From an uncultured Caulobacter sp. (GTDB taxonomy: Bacteria; Pseudomonadota; Alphaproteobacteria; Caulobacterales; Caulobacteraceae), in the NCBI GenBank assembly GCA_937925635.1, contig CALALX010000053.1, positions 1-31,025 on the forward strand: 31,025 nucleotides of DNA. The letters run 5' to 3'. Below the pieces are notes generated by a model that worked only from the letters and a program-made list of their open reading frames with translations, did no database searches and was not told where the DNA came from. The translations under genes and the position numbers were made by a program. Below, piece by piece: positions 1 to 5,881 of the stretch (position 1 is its first letter; each line of letters starts with the position of its first letter).

Positions 1-14
1 CACCAGCCCCACCC

Positions 15-30
15 GCCTACGAACGTAGGC
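15..30. repeat. Palindrome just upstream of the relaxase gene
   Basis: GCCTACG-AA-CGTAGGC is a perfect inverted repeat with 7-bp arms and a 2-bp centre. It ends 18 bp before the relaxase start. It could be an autoregulatory operator, or a hairpin belonging to an oriT that extends left of the window. The sequence alone does not decide between these. Confidence 0.5.
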
Positions 31-48
31 AAGCCGAAGGCTCCGGTC

Positions 49-1410
49 ATGGTGCCGAACCTCGTTAAGGGCGCAGGCATCAAAGGCGCGGCGCTCTACG
101 CGCTGCATGACGAGCGCACCGCCGATGCGCTCGCGGCGGCAAACCACGACGATCCATTTGGGGGTGCATACAAGGAGAGTCTGCAAACGGCAGAGCGCGT
201 CGGCTTCACCACCACGCGCAATCTCTCGACCGATGACCCACATCTCGCCTGGCGGCTTATGTGCGCGACCGCAAAGAAGCAGGACGCGCTCAAGATGGCG
301 GCGGGCATCGGCCTTGGCGGACGCAAGACCGAGAAGTTCTGCGGCCACCTGACCCTCTCGTTCGACCCCGGCGACAACCCCGATCAGACGACCATGATGA
401 AGGCCGCCGATGGCGCGCTGACAGCGCTTGGCTGGGAGAAGCTCCAGGCGCTCATTGTCGAGCACCGCGACAAAGAACACCCGCATATCCACATCGTTGT
501 GAACCTGATCGATCCTGAGACCGGACGCGCCGCGCCGAACCGCAAGAACGACTACGAGCTGCTGCAACGGTGGGCCTACGCATGGGAGCAGGAACAAGGC
601 CGGATCGTCTGTGATCGGCGCGCCGAACGCATGGAAGCCGAAGAGCGTGGCACGGCCCCGCCGCCGCGTCGGCGCTGGCTCTCCCATGCCGAATGGGAGA
701 TGGCAGAGAAGCAGAGCGCAAAGAACAAGACGCGCGACCGCGCCTCATCGCGCGACGACCGGCTTGCGTCACAGAAGGCGCAGCTACGCGAAACACTCGC
801 CGCCGTGCGCGAGGGTTTCCGCTCTGAATGGGCTGCGCTCTACCAGGCCCAGCGGCGCGAGCTGAAAGCGCTCACCAAGCACCATGCCTCGCTATCAGAC
901 GCGCTCGACCGCTCGCTTCGGAGCGTCGCCGCGCGCACCCGGTTCTTTAATGAGCACCGGGACGTGATGTGGCTGGGTCTTGGAAATCGCGAGCTCGGAT
1001 CAAACGCCCAGGCGATCAATCCACACATCATGCGGGAAGCTCTTGCGAAGGCGCATGCTCTCCAGAAGGAGGCTCTGCAGGATGTCCACAAAGAGGCGCG
1101 CAGTGATCTTGCGGCCCGCGTGGATGCCGCGCGGCATGACGCTGAGCGCGCCTTCTGGAAACGCCCCGCGACCGAGCCGACAAAGCCCGTCAACGATCAA
1201 AAGCCGGACGCCGCGACGCCAACAGCGCGGGTGCGCGCACCTGACACCTACAAGGAACTGCGCGAGGCTCCGTCACCAGCTCCTGAACCGACACTGACAC
1301 CGCTCGCAGCGCGATTCAGGCGCGCACAGGAAACCAGGCGGCGACTGCGCGATGACCACGCACGCGCGCGCCTCAGAAGCACGCCGCCCGACCGCGAGCC
1401 GGAACGGTAG
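49..1410 (+). CDS. Relaxase / mobilization nuclease (MobP/VirD2-like)
   Basis: Relaxases nick one strand at oriT and stay bound to the 5' end, which starts conjugative transfer. The 453-aa protein opens with the VPN...KGAALYALHD pattern of alphaproteobacterial element relaxases. It carries the metal-binding motif HxDxxHPHIHIVVN at residues 139-152, with H139, H144, H146, H148 and N152. Y17 is a candidate nicking tyrosine, by family analogy only. The second half, from about residue 200, is Arg/Glu/Ala-rich, likely helical, and has no recognisable domain. The start is ATG at 49; a mobilization accessory gene may lie just left of the window. This gene is the main evidence that positions 1-11,230 belong to a transferable element. 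No type IV secretion genes are visible here. Confidence 0.9.
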   Translation: MVPNLVKGAGIKGAALYALHDERTADALAAANHDDPFGGAYKESLQTAERVGFTTTRNLSTDDPHLAWRLMCATAKKQDALKMAAGIGLGGRKTEKFCGHLTLSFDPGDNPDQTTMMKAADGALTALGWEKLQALIVEHRDKEHPHIHIVVNLIDPETGRAAPNRKNDYELLQRWAYAWEQEQGRIVCDRRAERMEAEERGTAPPPRRRWLSHAEWEMAEKQSAKNKTRDRASSRDDRLASQKAQLRETLAAVREGFRSEWAALYQAQRRELKALTKHHASLSDALDRSLRSVAARTRFFNEHRDVMWLGLGNRELGSNAQAINPHIMREALAKAHALQKEALQDVHKEARSDLAARVDAARHDAERAFWKRPATEPTKPVNDQKPDAATPTARVRAPDTYKELREAPSPAPEPTLTPLAARFRRAQETRRRLRDDHARARLRSTPPDREPER

Positions 1411-1439
1411 GCCCGCGCATCAAGGCCAGACATGCGCGG

Positions 1440-1745
1440 GTGCCAGGACGAGGCCAAAGCCGAAGACGCGAGACGTACAGAGATCTCGCGGGCTGCCACG
1501 CGGCGACGTTGCGCACGACCGGCGGCGCTGTGTTTCATGCTGGCGATCTGGCGGTGATCATCGCGGGCGATGATGCCGGCGAGGTCGGTCGCGTCGAAGC
1601 CGCGACCGGCGATATCGTCACACTGCGCACAATGGCAGGCCGGCAGGTCGTCGTGCGAGCGGGCCATGTCACGGGCCTCAACGCAAAAGGCCCCGGCGGT
1701 TGCCGGGGCCTCTTCACCGAGCCTTCTTCTTTAACTGTGCTCTAA
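1440..1745 (+). CDS. Small KOW-like ORF (weak)
   Basis: This open frame starts with GTG at 1440; an in-frame GTG at 1530 is a shorter alternative. The segment from that GTG (VFHAGDLAVIIAGDDAGEVG and onward to GRQVVVRAGHVTGL) has the Gly/Asp/Val rhythm of a KOW-type beta-barrel motif, as found in small nucleic-acid-binding proteins. The first 30 residues look non-native (Arg-rich), which favours the later start. The frame then reads straight through a strong terminator hairpin at 1689-1710 before it stops, which is odd for a functional C-terminus. It may be a real small gene that has lost its original stop. It lies 30 bp after the relaxase on the same strand. Confidence 0.4.
   Translation: MPGRGQSRRRETYRDLAGCHAATLRTTGGAVFHAGDLAVIIAGDDAGEVGRVEAATGDIVTLRTMAGRQVVVRAGHVTGLNAKGPGGCRGLFTEPSSLTVL
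1685..1715. terminator. Intrinsic terminator
   Basis: AAAA is followed by a perfect 9-bp stem (GGCCCCGGC, 1689-1697, with GCCGGGGCC, 1702-1710), a GGTT loop, and TCTTC. It could stop plus-strand transcription from the relaxase. It could also serve the small minus-strand operon that ends at 1759. Confidence 0.7.
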
Positions 1746-1758
1746 GCGCAGCCGGGCG

Positions 1759-1944
1759 TTACCAGCCGCCGCGTTCGCGGCGCTCTTCCTCCGCACGGCG
1801 ATCAGCCTCGGCCTGTTGGCGACGCCGCTCTTCTTCAACGCCGCGCCGGTAGTCGTAGTCTTGCGGATCGCCACCATCAGAGCGGTAGCCGAAGCCCCGC
1901 TCCGCGTCGTTGCGTCCGGCCAGAAAATCCCAAAACGAACTCAT
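1759..1944 (-). CDS. Small charged protein, second gene of a two-gene operon
   Basis: This is a 61-aa protein of unknown function. It begins MSSFWDFLAGRNDAERGFGY and then becomes a highly charged Glu/Arg segment (about residues 35-59) that probably forms one long helix or coiled coil. A clear ribosome binding site, AGGAGA, sits 8 nt before the ATG. It follows the membrane-protein gene at 1957-2205 with a 12-bp gap, so the two are very likely co-transcribed. The N-terminal SSFWDFLAGR could be a short membrane-proximal or peptide-binding helix, but this is speculation. No family was recognised. Confidence 0.65.
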   Translation of the reverse strand: MSSFWDFLAGRNDAERGFGYRSDGGDPQDYDYRRGVEEERRRQQAEADRRAEEERRERGGW

Positions 1945-1956
1945 CGGTTTGTTCTC

Positions 1957-2205
1957 CTAAATCAGCTCAACGCCGCGCTTGAACAGGTTGAGCTGGCCGT
2001 AGGCCCGGCGCACCGGAACGAGCCAGCAGAGCGCGACCAGGAACAGCGCCGGCGGAAACGCGAGCCCAAGGACGATCAGGCAGATCGCGAGCAGGAACGT
2101 CTGCCAGGCGAATGTGACGGGCTTGCCGCAATAGAGCTGCGACAGCGGCGGCCAGAAGATCACGCTCAGATAATGGAAGAAGGTCACTCTACTCACGCCG
2201 CTCAT
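1957..2205 (-). CDS. Small inner-membrane protein
   Basis: This 82-aa protein has two hydrophobic stretches: a short one near residues 9-22 (FFHYLSVIFWPPLS) and a long one at about residues 34-64 (TFLLAICLIVLGLAFPPALF and on). It ends with a basic, likely cytoplasmic tail, RRAYGQLNLFKRG. The start has a strong ribosome binding site (AAAGGAG). It is the first gene of an operon with the charged 61-aa protein downstream. Small two-helix proteins like this are common on conjugative elements, but no named family was recognised. Confidence 0.7.
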   Translation of the reverse strand: MSGVSRVTFFHYLSVIFWPPLSQLYCGKPVTFAWQTFLLAICLIVLGLAFPPALFLVALCWLVPVRRAYGQLNLFKRGVELI

Positions 2206-2311
2206 GCGTTTCTCCTTTGCGGGCTGGCGGCTTCAGTGAATCCGCCCCTGTCCGCTGACTTCGGAAGACAGCGGCGATGGCGGTACGCAACTAAACGGGA
2301 TGCAGGGAGCT

Positions 2312-2325
2312 TAAACTTAAGTTTA
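2312..2325. promoter_or_regulatory. AT-rich palindromic operator upstream of XRE gene
   Basis: TAAACTTAAGTTTA is a perfect 14-bp palindrome in otherwise G+C-rich DNA. It lies 35 bp before the XRE regulator start at 2361 and could overlap its promoter. It also lies between this gene and the divergent small operon that starts at 2205. It is a natural binding site for the dimeric XRE protein, and so a candidate autoregulatory site. Confidence 0.55.
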
Positions 2326-2360
2326 TGGGCTGTCGAGAGTCCGGCTGCAACCGATGCCGC

Positions 2361-2648
2361 ATGGACATTCGGGAAGTCGTGGCCGCAAACGTGCGCCGCT
2401 TGCGTGGCGAGCTCAGGCTCACGCAGGAGGAAGTCGCGGGACGCGCCGATTGCTCGGTCGTCTATTTAAGCGGTGTCGAGAACGCGAAGCGTAGCGTTAC
2501 CGTCGATGTTCTCGTTGACCTGGCCGAGGCCTTGAACGCGACCCCTGCCGACCTCGTGACCCCTTCTGGACCGCTCGGCCGGACTGGCAAATTGCTCGGT
2601 GGGCGCGCCCTGCGTCCAAGACATACGCGCCGCCCGAAGTCGGTTTAG
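2361..2648 (+). CDS. XRE-family HTH transcriptional regulator
   Basis: This 95-aa protein has a lambda-repressor-like helix-turn-helix at about residues 5-60 (NVRRLRGELRLTQEEVAGRA, then CSVVYLSGVENAKRSVTVDV and LVDLAEALNATPADLV). The Arg-rich C-terminal tail is of unknown role. The start at ATG 2361 was chosen because the fold begins there. The in-frame ATG at 2325 overlaps the palindrome and adds a Cys-rich stretch foreign to the family. Neither start has a good ribosome binding site. Regulators of this kind usually control mobile-element maintenance or transfer genes. The protein probably binds the palindrome at 2312-2325 and could control both itself and the divergent two-gene operon. Confidence 0.8.
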   Translation: MDIREVVAANVRRLRGELRLTQEEVAGRADCSVVYLSGVENAKRSVTVDVLVDLAEALNATPADLVTPSGPLGRTGKLLGGRALRPRHTRRPKSV

Positions 2649-2743
2649 TAGGCACCACGCCACGGTGCCCATTTGTGCCGACAGACTTTGTGTGGAGCGA
2701 GTCGGAGCGGTGCGCAAGTGACGGGCGCTCCGCGTTTAACATT

Positions 2744-3484
2744 CTACTTGGGACTTGCTCGCCGGAGCCGCGCTCGCGCATTCTTGCGGTCGCGGAGCCC
2801 CGTCAGCGTCCGGCGCGCTTCCTCAGCCGTTATGGCAACGTCGCTTCTCAACGGAAAAAGGTCAGCGATGGTCTGAGGCGACCGCCCCTTGCTCTTGTTA
2901 CGGCTCACGACAACAGCGAGGCCATCATAGAAGGCTCGCTCCCGTTGCCGCACGTCATTCGCAAAAGGCCGCTCGCCGAGAGGCACTGGCCCGTAGTGCG
3001 CCAGGAAATGTCCCATGGCGCTAAGGCCACTCGTCGCTTTGTCCCATAAGGGGAAATCAGTGATAGGCCGGCGGTCTGGTAGCCCTGACGGTCCAAGGCG
3101 CTCATTCAAGAACGTCTGCGTGTCTTCCAAGATTTGCTCAGGCGTCGTTCCTTCCGGAAGGTTTATTCCTTCGAGGACTTTCGCAATTAGCTCATCAATC
3201 GAACTCTTAAGCTCTAATACTTTCGACACACTGCCGTTATAGGCAGTCGTCGCGTCTCTCTCAATTGAAACAATACTTTCACGACCCTGGCCAGGTCGAA
3301 CCCCAAGCCTGTCCAAGAGGGCGAGTCCGGCGATATCGGGCAGGTGCGTTTCCTGAATAATCAGGTCAGGACGCTTGGCCGGCCGCGAGCGAGGCTGCTT
3401 TGGTGTGAAGCCAGCGAGTCGGGCCTTCTGGGCGCGCGGCGCTCCAGAACTCTCCCCCGGCCCAAAGCCGCCCTCATCAGCCAT
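2744..3484 (-). CDS. Unrecognised 246-aa element protein
   Basis: The frame is open from ATG at 3484 (TTG at 3487 is also possible) to 2744, and AAGGG lies about 9 nt upstream. The N-terminal 40 residues are Arg/Pro/Gly-rich and low in complexity. From about residue 40 the sequence looks like a folded mixed alpha/beta protein, with PDLIIQETHLPDIAGLALLD, a helical segment near 75-120, and a Trp/Phe-containing stretch DFPLWDKATSGLSAMGHFLA near 145-165. The C-terminus is basic (RDRKNARARLRRASPK), compatible with nucleic-acid contact. It is convergent with the XRE gene. No catalytic motif or family was recognised, so no function is assigned. Confidence 0.6.
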   Translation of the reverse strand: MADEGGFGPGESSGAPRAQKARLAGFTPKQPRSRPAKRPDLIIQETHLPDIAGLALLDRLGVRPGQGRESIVSIERDATTAYNGSVSKVLELKSSIDELIAKVLEGINLPEGTTPEQILEDTQTFLNERLGPSGLPDRRPITDFPLWDKATSGLSAMGHFLAHYGPVPLGERPFANDVRQRERAFYDGLAVVVSRNKSKGRSPQTIADLFPLRSDVAITAEEARRTLTGLRDRKNARARLRRASPK

Positions 3485-3830
3485 CAACCGAGCCCTTCTG
3501 GTTCAGGACGTTGCGGACCTCAAGGCCGGTGAGTCGAGGTGCGCCACGTCGCGCAGTGTAGTCCTTCATTAACGATTGGGTATCGGCTGAGGTTCGACAG
3601 GTGGGGATGGATTAGCCTCTCCTGTGAGGAGGCGGGCACTAGCGGCTTTGACCGGATGAGCGGGATAGCCGGCCCGTCGCCGGTTCAACCCGGCTCGCTT
3701 CCTTCACTGCGTTTCGTGCATCTCCGCCCCTTTGGCGCTGACGCGGGGTGTGATCCGCCGCCTTGAAGGCCGGCTCCTGGGCTCCCCATGAAGCCGCGGG
3801 ATGGCCCGCGGTCACTTCAAGGAGCAGACC
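3485..3830. other. Intergenic stretch with hairpin leader
   Basis: There is no credible coding frame in these 346 bp. The clearest structure is CCGCGGG-ATGG-CCCGCGG at 3794-3811, a 7-bp stem just ahead of the ribosome binding site of the next gene, so this may be a structured 5' leader. A further GCCGG-rich segment near 3669-3694 could also fold. Nothing else is recognised. Confidence 0.45.
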
Positions 3831-4043
3831 ATGACCACCAGCAACCTCTTTGGCCGCAAGCCGACCCACCGTCTCTATCAGGTGCTCGGTGACGGCGACG
3901 CCGCGATCTGGAAATCCATCGGCGCAGCTTGGCCCAACAAGGACGGCAAAGGCTTCAATGTGAGCTGCGATGCCGTTCCCCTTCAGGGTCGCATTGTCAT
4001 GCGGGCCATCGAGCCCAGGCGCGAGCGTAGCGAGTTAAACTAG
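3831..4043 (+). CDS. Small conserved mobile-element protein
   Basis: This 70-aa protein begins MTTSNLFGRKPTHRLYQVLG. It then carries an IGAAWPNKDGKGFNV segment and ends with a strand-rich stretch and a charged tail. This pattern (IGAAWP.KDGKGF) is familiar from small uncharacterised proteins of plasmids and integrative elements in proteobacteria; the function is unknown to me. The ATG at 3831 is set by AAGGAG 7 nt upstream. The extended frame from 3801 has no such site. Size and composition suggest a compact beta-rich domain. It converges on the restriction-type gene at 4078. Confidence 0.7.
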   Translation: MTTSNLFGRKPTHRLYQVLGDGDAAIWKSIGAAWPNKDGKGFNVSCDAVPLQGRIVMRAIEPRRERSELN

Positions 4044-4050
4044 CTTTCCG

Positions 4051-4078
4051 GCGGGACGAACGGCTTGTTTCGCCCCGC
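4051..4078. terminator. Bidirectional terminator-like hairpin
   Basis: GCGGGACGAA (4051-4060) pairs with TTCGCCCCGC (4069-4078) with one mismatch across an 8-nt loop. It lies exactly between two convergent genes and touches the stop codon of the minus-strand gene. There is no long T tract. Confidence 0.45.
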
Positions 4079-5544
4079 TAGGCATCTTGCTTGAGCAAGA
4101 AACTCAGGTCCGTAGTCGACTGCTCTGTCGCGAGCCAGTTGGCTCCTTGGGCGATAAGGAGCATCGGTGCGATCCGCTGAAGAAGCGCGGGATCTTTGAG
4201 GTGAGCGCGAACAAGGTCTGGGCTTAGACGCCCAAGCGTCGCGACCGACCATTCGCTCACCCCATTGCCCGCGTTCGCCGCGAGCTCATCGACAACAATC
4301 TGGCTGTTGATGACACGCAGTGCCTCAGAGGCAGCAGAAGCCTTGCGGACATCTGCATCATCCAGAAGAGCGACAAGCGCCTGGACGACGTCTCGCGGGG
4401 CGTCATTGCCAAACGCTGCGATCGCATGGAACGCAACGTTCTCGTCCGCGTCAGCAATGTAGGTGAGCAGGTCGGCGTAGGACTTGAGGCCAGCTTTTCC
4501 GAGGCCCCAAATCGCAGCTTGCCGACGCTCGTCTCCACCAAACTGATCAGCTTGCGCGGCCTCCCGAAGCTGGCCTCGCGCAAACTCGTCAGCGATCTCA
4601 GTCAGGATCAGAATTGCTTCCATGCTGAGGTCGATCGGCCCATCGCCAAACAGTGCTGTTCGCACATGATTCCGGCCGGCATCGTCTTCTTTAGCGGCGA
4701 GCGTTCCGGCGATTTCAAGCGCGACGCGCGGCTCGACCTCTGCCTTCAACGCATTTGACAACGGCCCGTGTGCGCCCGGCCAGAGATCATCTCGAAACCT
4801 GAGCGCCTTTGCGCCGGCATAGCGATCGACGGGCGATTGCGACGCCAACGCGGCAACCGGATCATACTGTTGCGCGAGGAAAGGCTGAAGGTTTGCAAGC
4901 GTCGCCGGGGTTCCAGCAATGATGCTTGAGCCACCGCTAAAATTATCACCGACGCCAACATACGGATGCTTGCCATTCAGCGTAAACGTCTGACGCCGTG
5001 GAGGGGCACCATCGCCATCCATCACCACCACGATGCGCTGCGGGGATACTTCAACAACATGCCCAGGGCGTTTCGGGACAGTCGCCGGCCATGTCCGGTC
5101 TCGCTCAGCGCCTTCTGACGCGGACTTCGGCGGTCCGAGTGCGCTGGTCCCAACAGAGGCGCGCAGCGCCGCCACCGAGACATATACGCCCCTATCTGCC
5201 GGCACCGGTCCGGCAGGGCTATCTGTGCAGGCGATGAGCGCGACAACATCCTCGTCGCGCAGGCCGGCGTCCCAAGCCCGGTCAGGGTTGTTGGGCGCGT
5301 CGCTCATTTTGAACTGAAGCGCGCTCTTCGCGCGCACTTCCAACCGCAATCCTGTCTGCACGCAGATCAGGTCAGGGAGTCGCAAGCGCTTGACCTTAGT
5401 CGCCCAGATTTTGTTGGACGTGCAGTAGCGCTCAAGCTCGATCGGGCGAAAGCCCATAGCGGTCAGCTCGGCGATGACGCGCTCTGTTCCACGCGCGCCC
5501 ATCGTGAGGAATTTCAGGAAGCTGGTATCGACCTTGAAGCCCAC
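4078..5544 (-). CDS. Putative restriction endonuclease-like protein with HEAT-like repeats (R)
   Basis: The 488-aa protein is probably the effector of the adjacent methyltransferase. Near the N-terminus, residues 57-73 read PDLICVQTGLRLEVRAK. This resembles a PD-(D/E)XK nuclease core, with Asp at 58, Glu at 69 and Lys at 73, although the E-to-K spacing is not canonical. The middle (about 100-230) is beta-rich. From about residue 280 the protein consists of helical pairs typical of HEAT or armadillo repeats (QAAIWGLGKAGLKSYADLL; AFHAIAAFGNDAPRDVVQAL; VALLDDADVRKASAASEALR). The GTG start overlaps the last base of the upstream regulator's TAG stop (TAGTG), so the two are translationally coupled. 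A C-R operon divergent from a methyltransferase is the layout of controller-regulated type II systems. Nuclease activity is inferred, not shown. Confidence 0.6.
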   Translation of the reverse strand: MGFKVDTSFLKFLTMGARGTERVIAELTAMGFRPIELERYCTSNKIWATKVKRLRLPDLICVQTGLRLEVRAKSALQFKMSDAPNNPDRAWDAGLRDEDVVALIACTDSPAGPVPADRGVYVSVAALRASVGTSALGPPKSASEGAERDRTWPATVPKRPGHVVEVSPQRIVVVMDGDGAPPRRQTFTLNGKHPYVGVGDNFSGGSSIIAGTPATLANLQPFLAQQYDPVAALASQSPVDRYAGAKALRFRDDLWPGAHGPLSNALKAEVEPRVALEIAGTLAAKEDDAGRNHVRTALFGDGPIDLSMEAILILTEIADEFARGQLREAAQADQFGGDERRQAAIWGLGKAGLKSYADLLTYIADADENVAFHAIAAFGNDAPRDVVQALVALLDDADVRKASAASEALRVINSQIVVDELAANAGNGVSEWSVATLGRLSPDLVRAHLKDPALLQRIAPMLLIAQGANWLATEQSTTDLSFLLKQDA

Positions 5545-5780
5545 TATGCATCTCCGCCAGAGTTGGATTTCCGGATGAGAAGCGCAGGCTCAATGCCAAG
5601 TGCTTCAGCAATGTGGAAGATGTTTTCCAAAGAGACATTGCGCTCAGCTCTCTCGACAGAGCTAATATAGGTGCGATGGAGGCCAGCTCTCGCGGCAAGT
5701 TCTTCTTGTGAAAGCCCGAGCTCTTGCCTATATTTTCTTATATTTTCAGCAAGCAACTGCTTGGGATTACTGTGATACAC
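5544..5780 (-). CDS. XRE-type controller protein (C) of restriction-modification module
   Basis: Controller proteins are small HTH dimers that delay restriction-gene expression until the host DNA is methylated. The protein is 78 aa from GTG at 5780, close to the usual size of C proteins. It has a full XRE HTH at about residues 10-65 (ENIRKYRQELGLSQEELAAR, then AGLHRTYISSVERAERNVSL). The frame stays open upstream to a TTG at 5825 (93 aa). The GTG start is preferred because GAGGCGGGG precedes it and because a perfect inverted repeat (5789-5811) then falls in the leader instead of the coding region. It is coupled to the R gene by a 1-nt overlap and divergent from M. The gene is conspicuously AT-rich in places (AAT ATA AGA AAA TAT), a sign of foreign origin. 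Confidence 0.8.
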   Translation of the reverse strand: MYHSNPKQLLAENIRKYRQELGLSQEELAARAGLHRTYISSVERAERNVSLENIFHIAEALGIEPALLIRKSNSGGDA

Positions 5781-5788
5781 TCGCCCCG

Positions 5789-5811
5789 CCTCTTGGATGA
5801 TTGCCAAGAGG
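5789..5811. promoter_or_regulatory. Inverted repeat in leader of controller gene
   Basis: CCTCTTGG-N7-CCAAGAGG is a perfect 8-bp inverted repeat ending 8 bp before the controller GTG. The proximal arm runs into the GAGGCGGGG ribosome binding region. It can act as a DNA operator or, once transcribed, as a hairpin that masks the translation start of the C-R operon. Confidence 0.55.
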
Positions 5812-5831
5812 CTAGGAATGTGCAAACAATG

Positions 5832-5843
5832 AGTCTACAGACT
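5832..5843. promoter_or_regulatory. C-box-like inverted repeat between C and M
   Basis: AGTCT-AC-AGACT lies in the divergent intergenic region. Its AGTC...GACT halves resemble the half-sites described for controller-protein operators of type II restriction systems. The match is short, so it remains a candidate. Confidence 0.4.
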
Positions 5844-5881
5844 TTACGTTTCGCATCTGGGAGTGCGTGTTAGGAGCTAGC

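Noticed and set aside
5781..5825. TTG start giving a 93-aa controller protein
   Set aside because: It would place the perfect 8-bp inverted repeat inside the coding region and lacks a ribosome binding site; GTG at 5780 gives a typical 78-aa controller.
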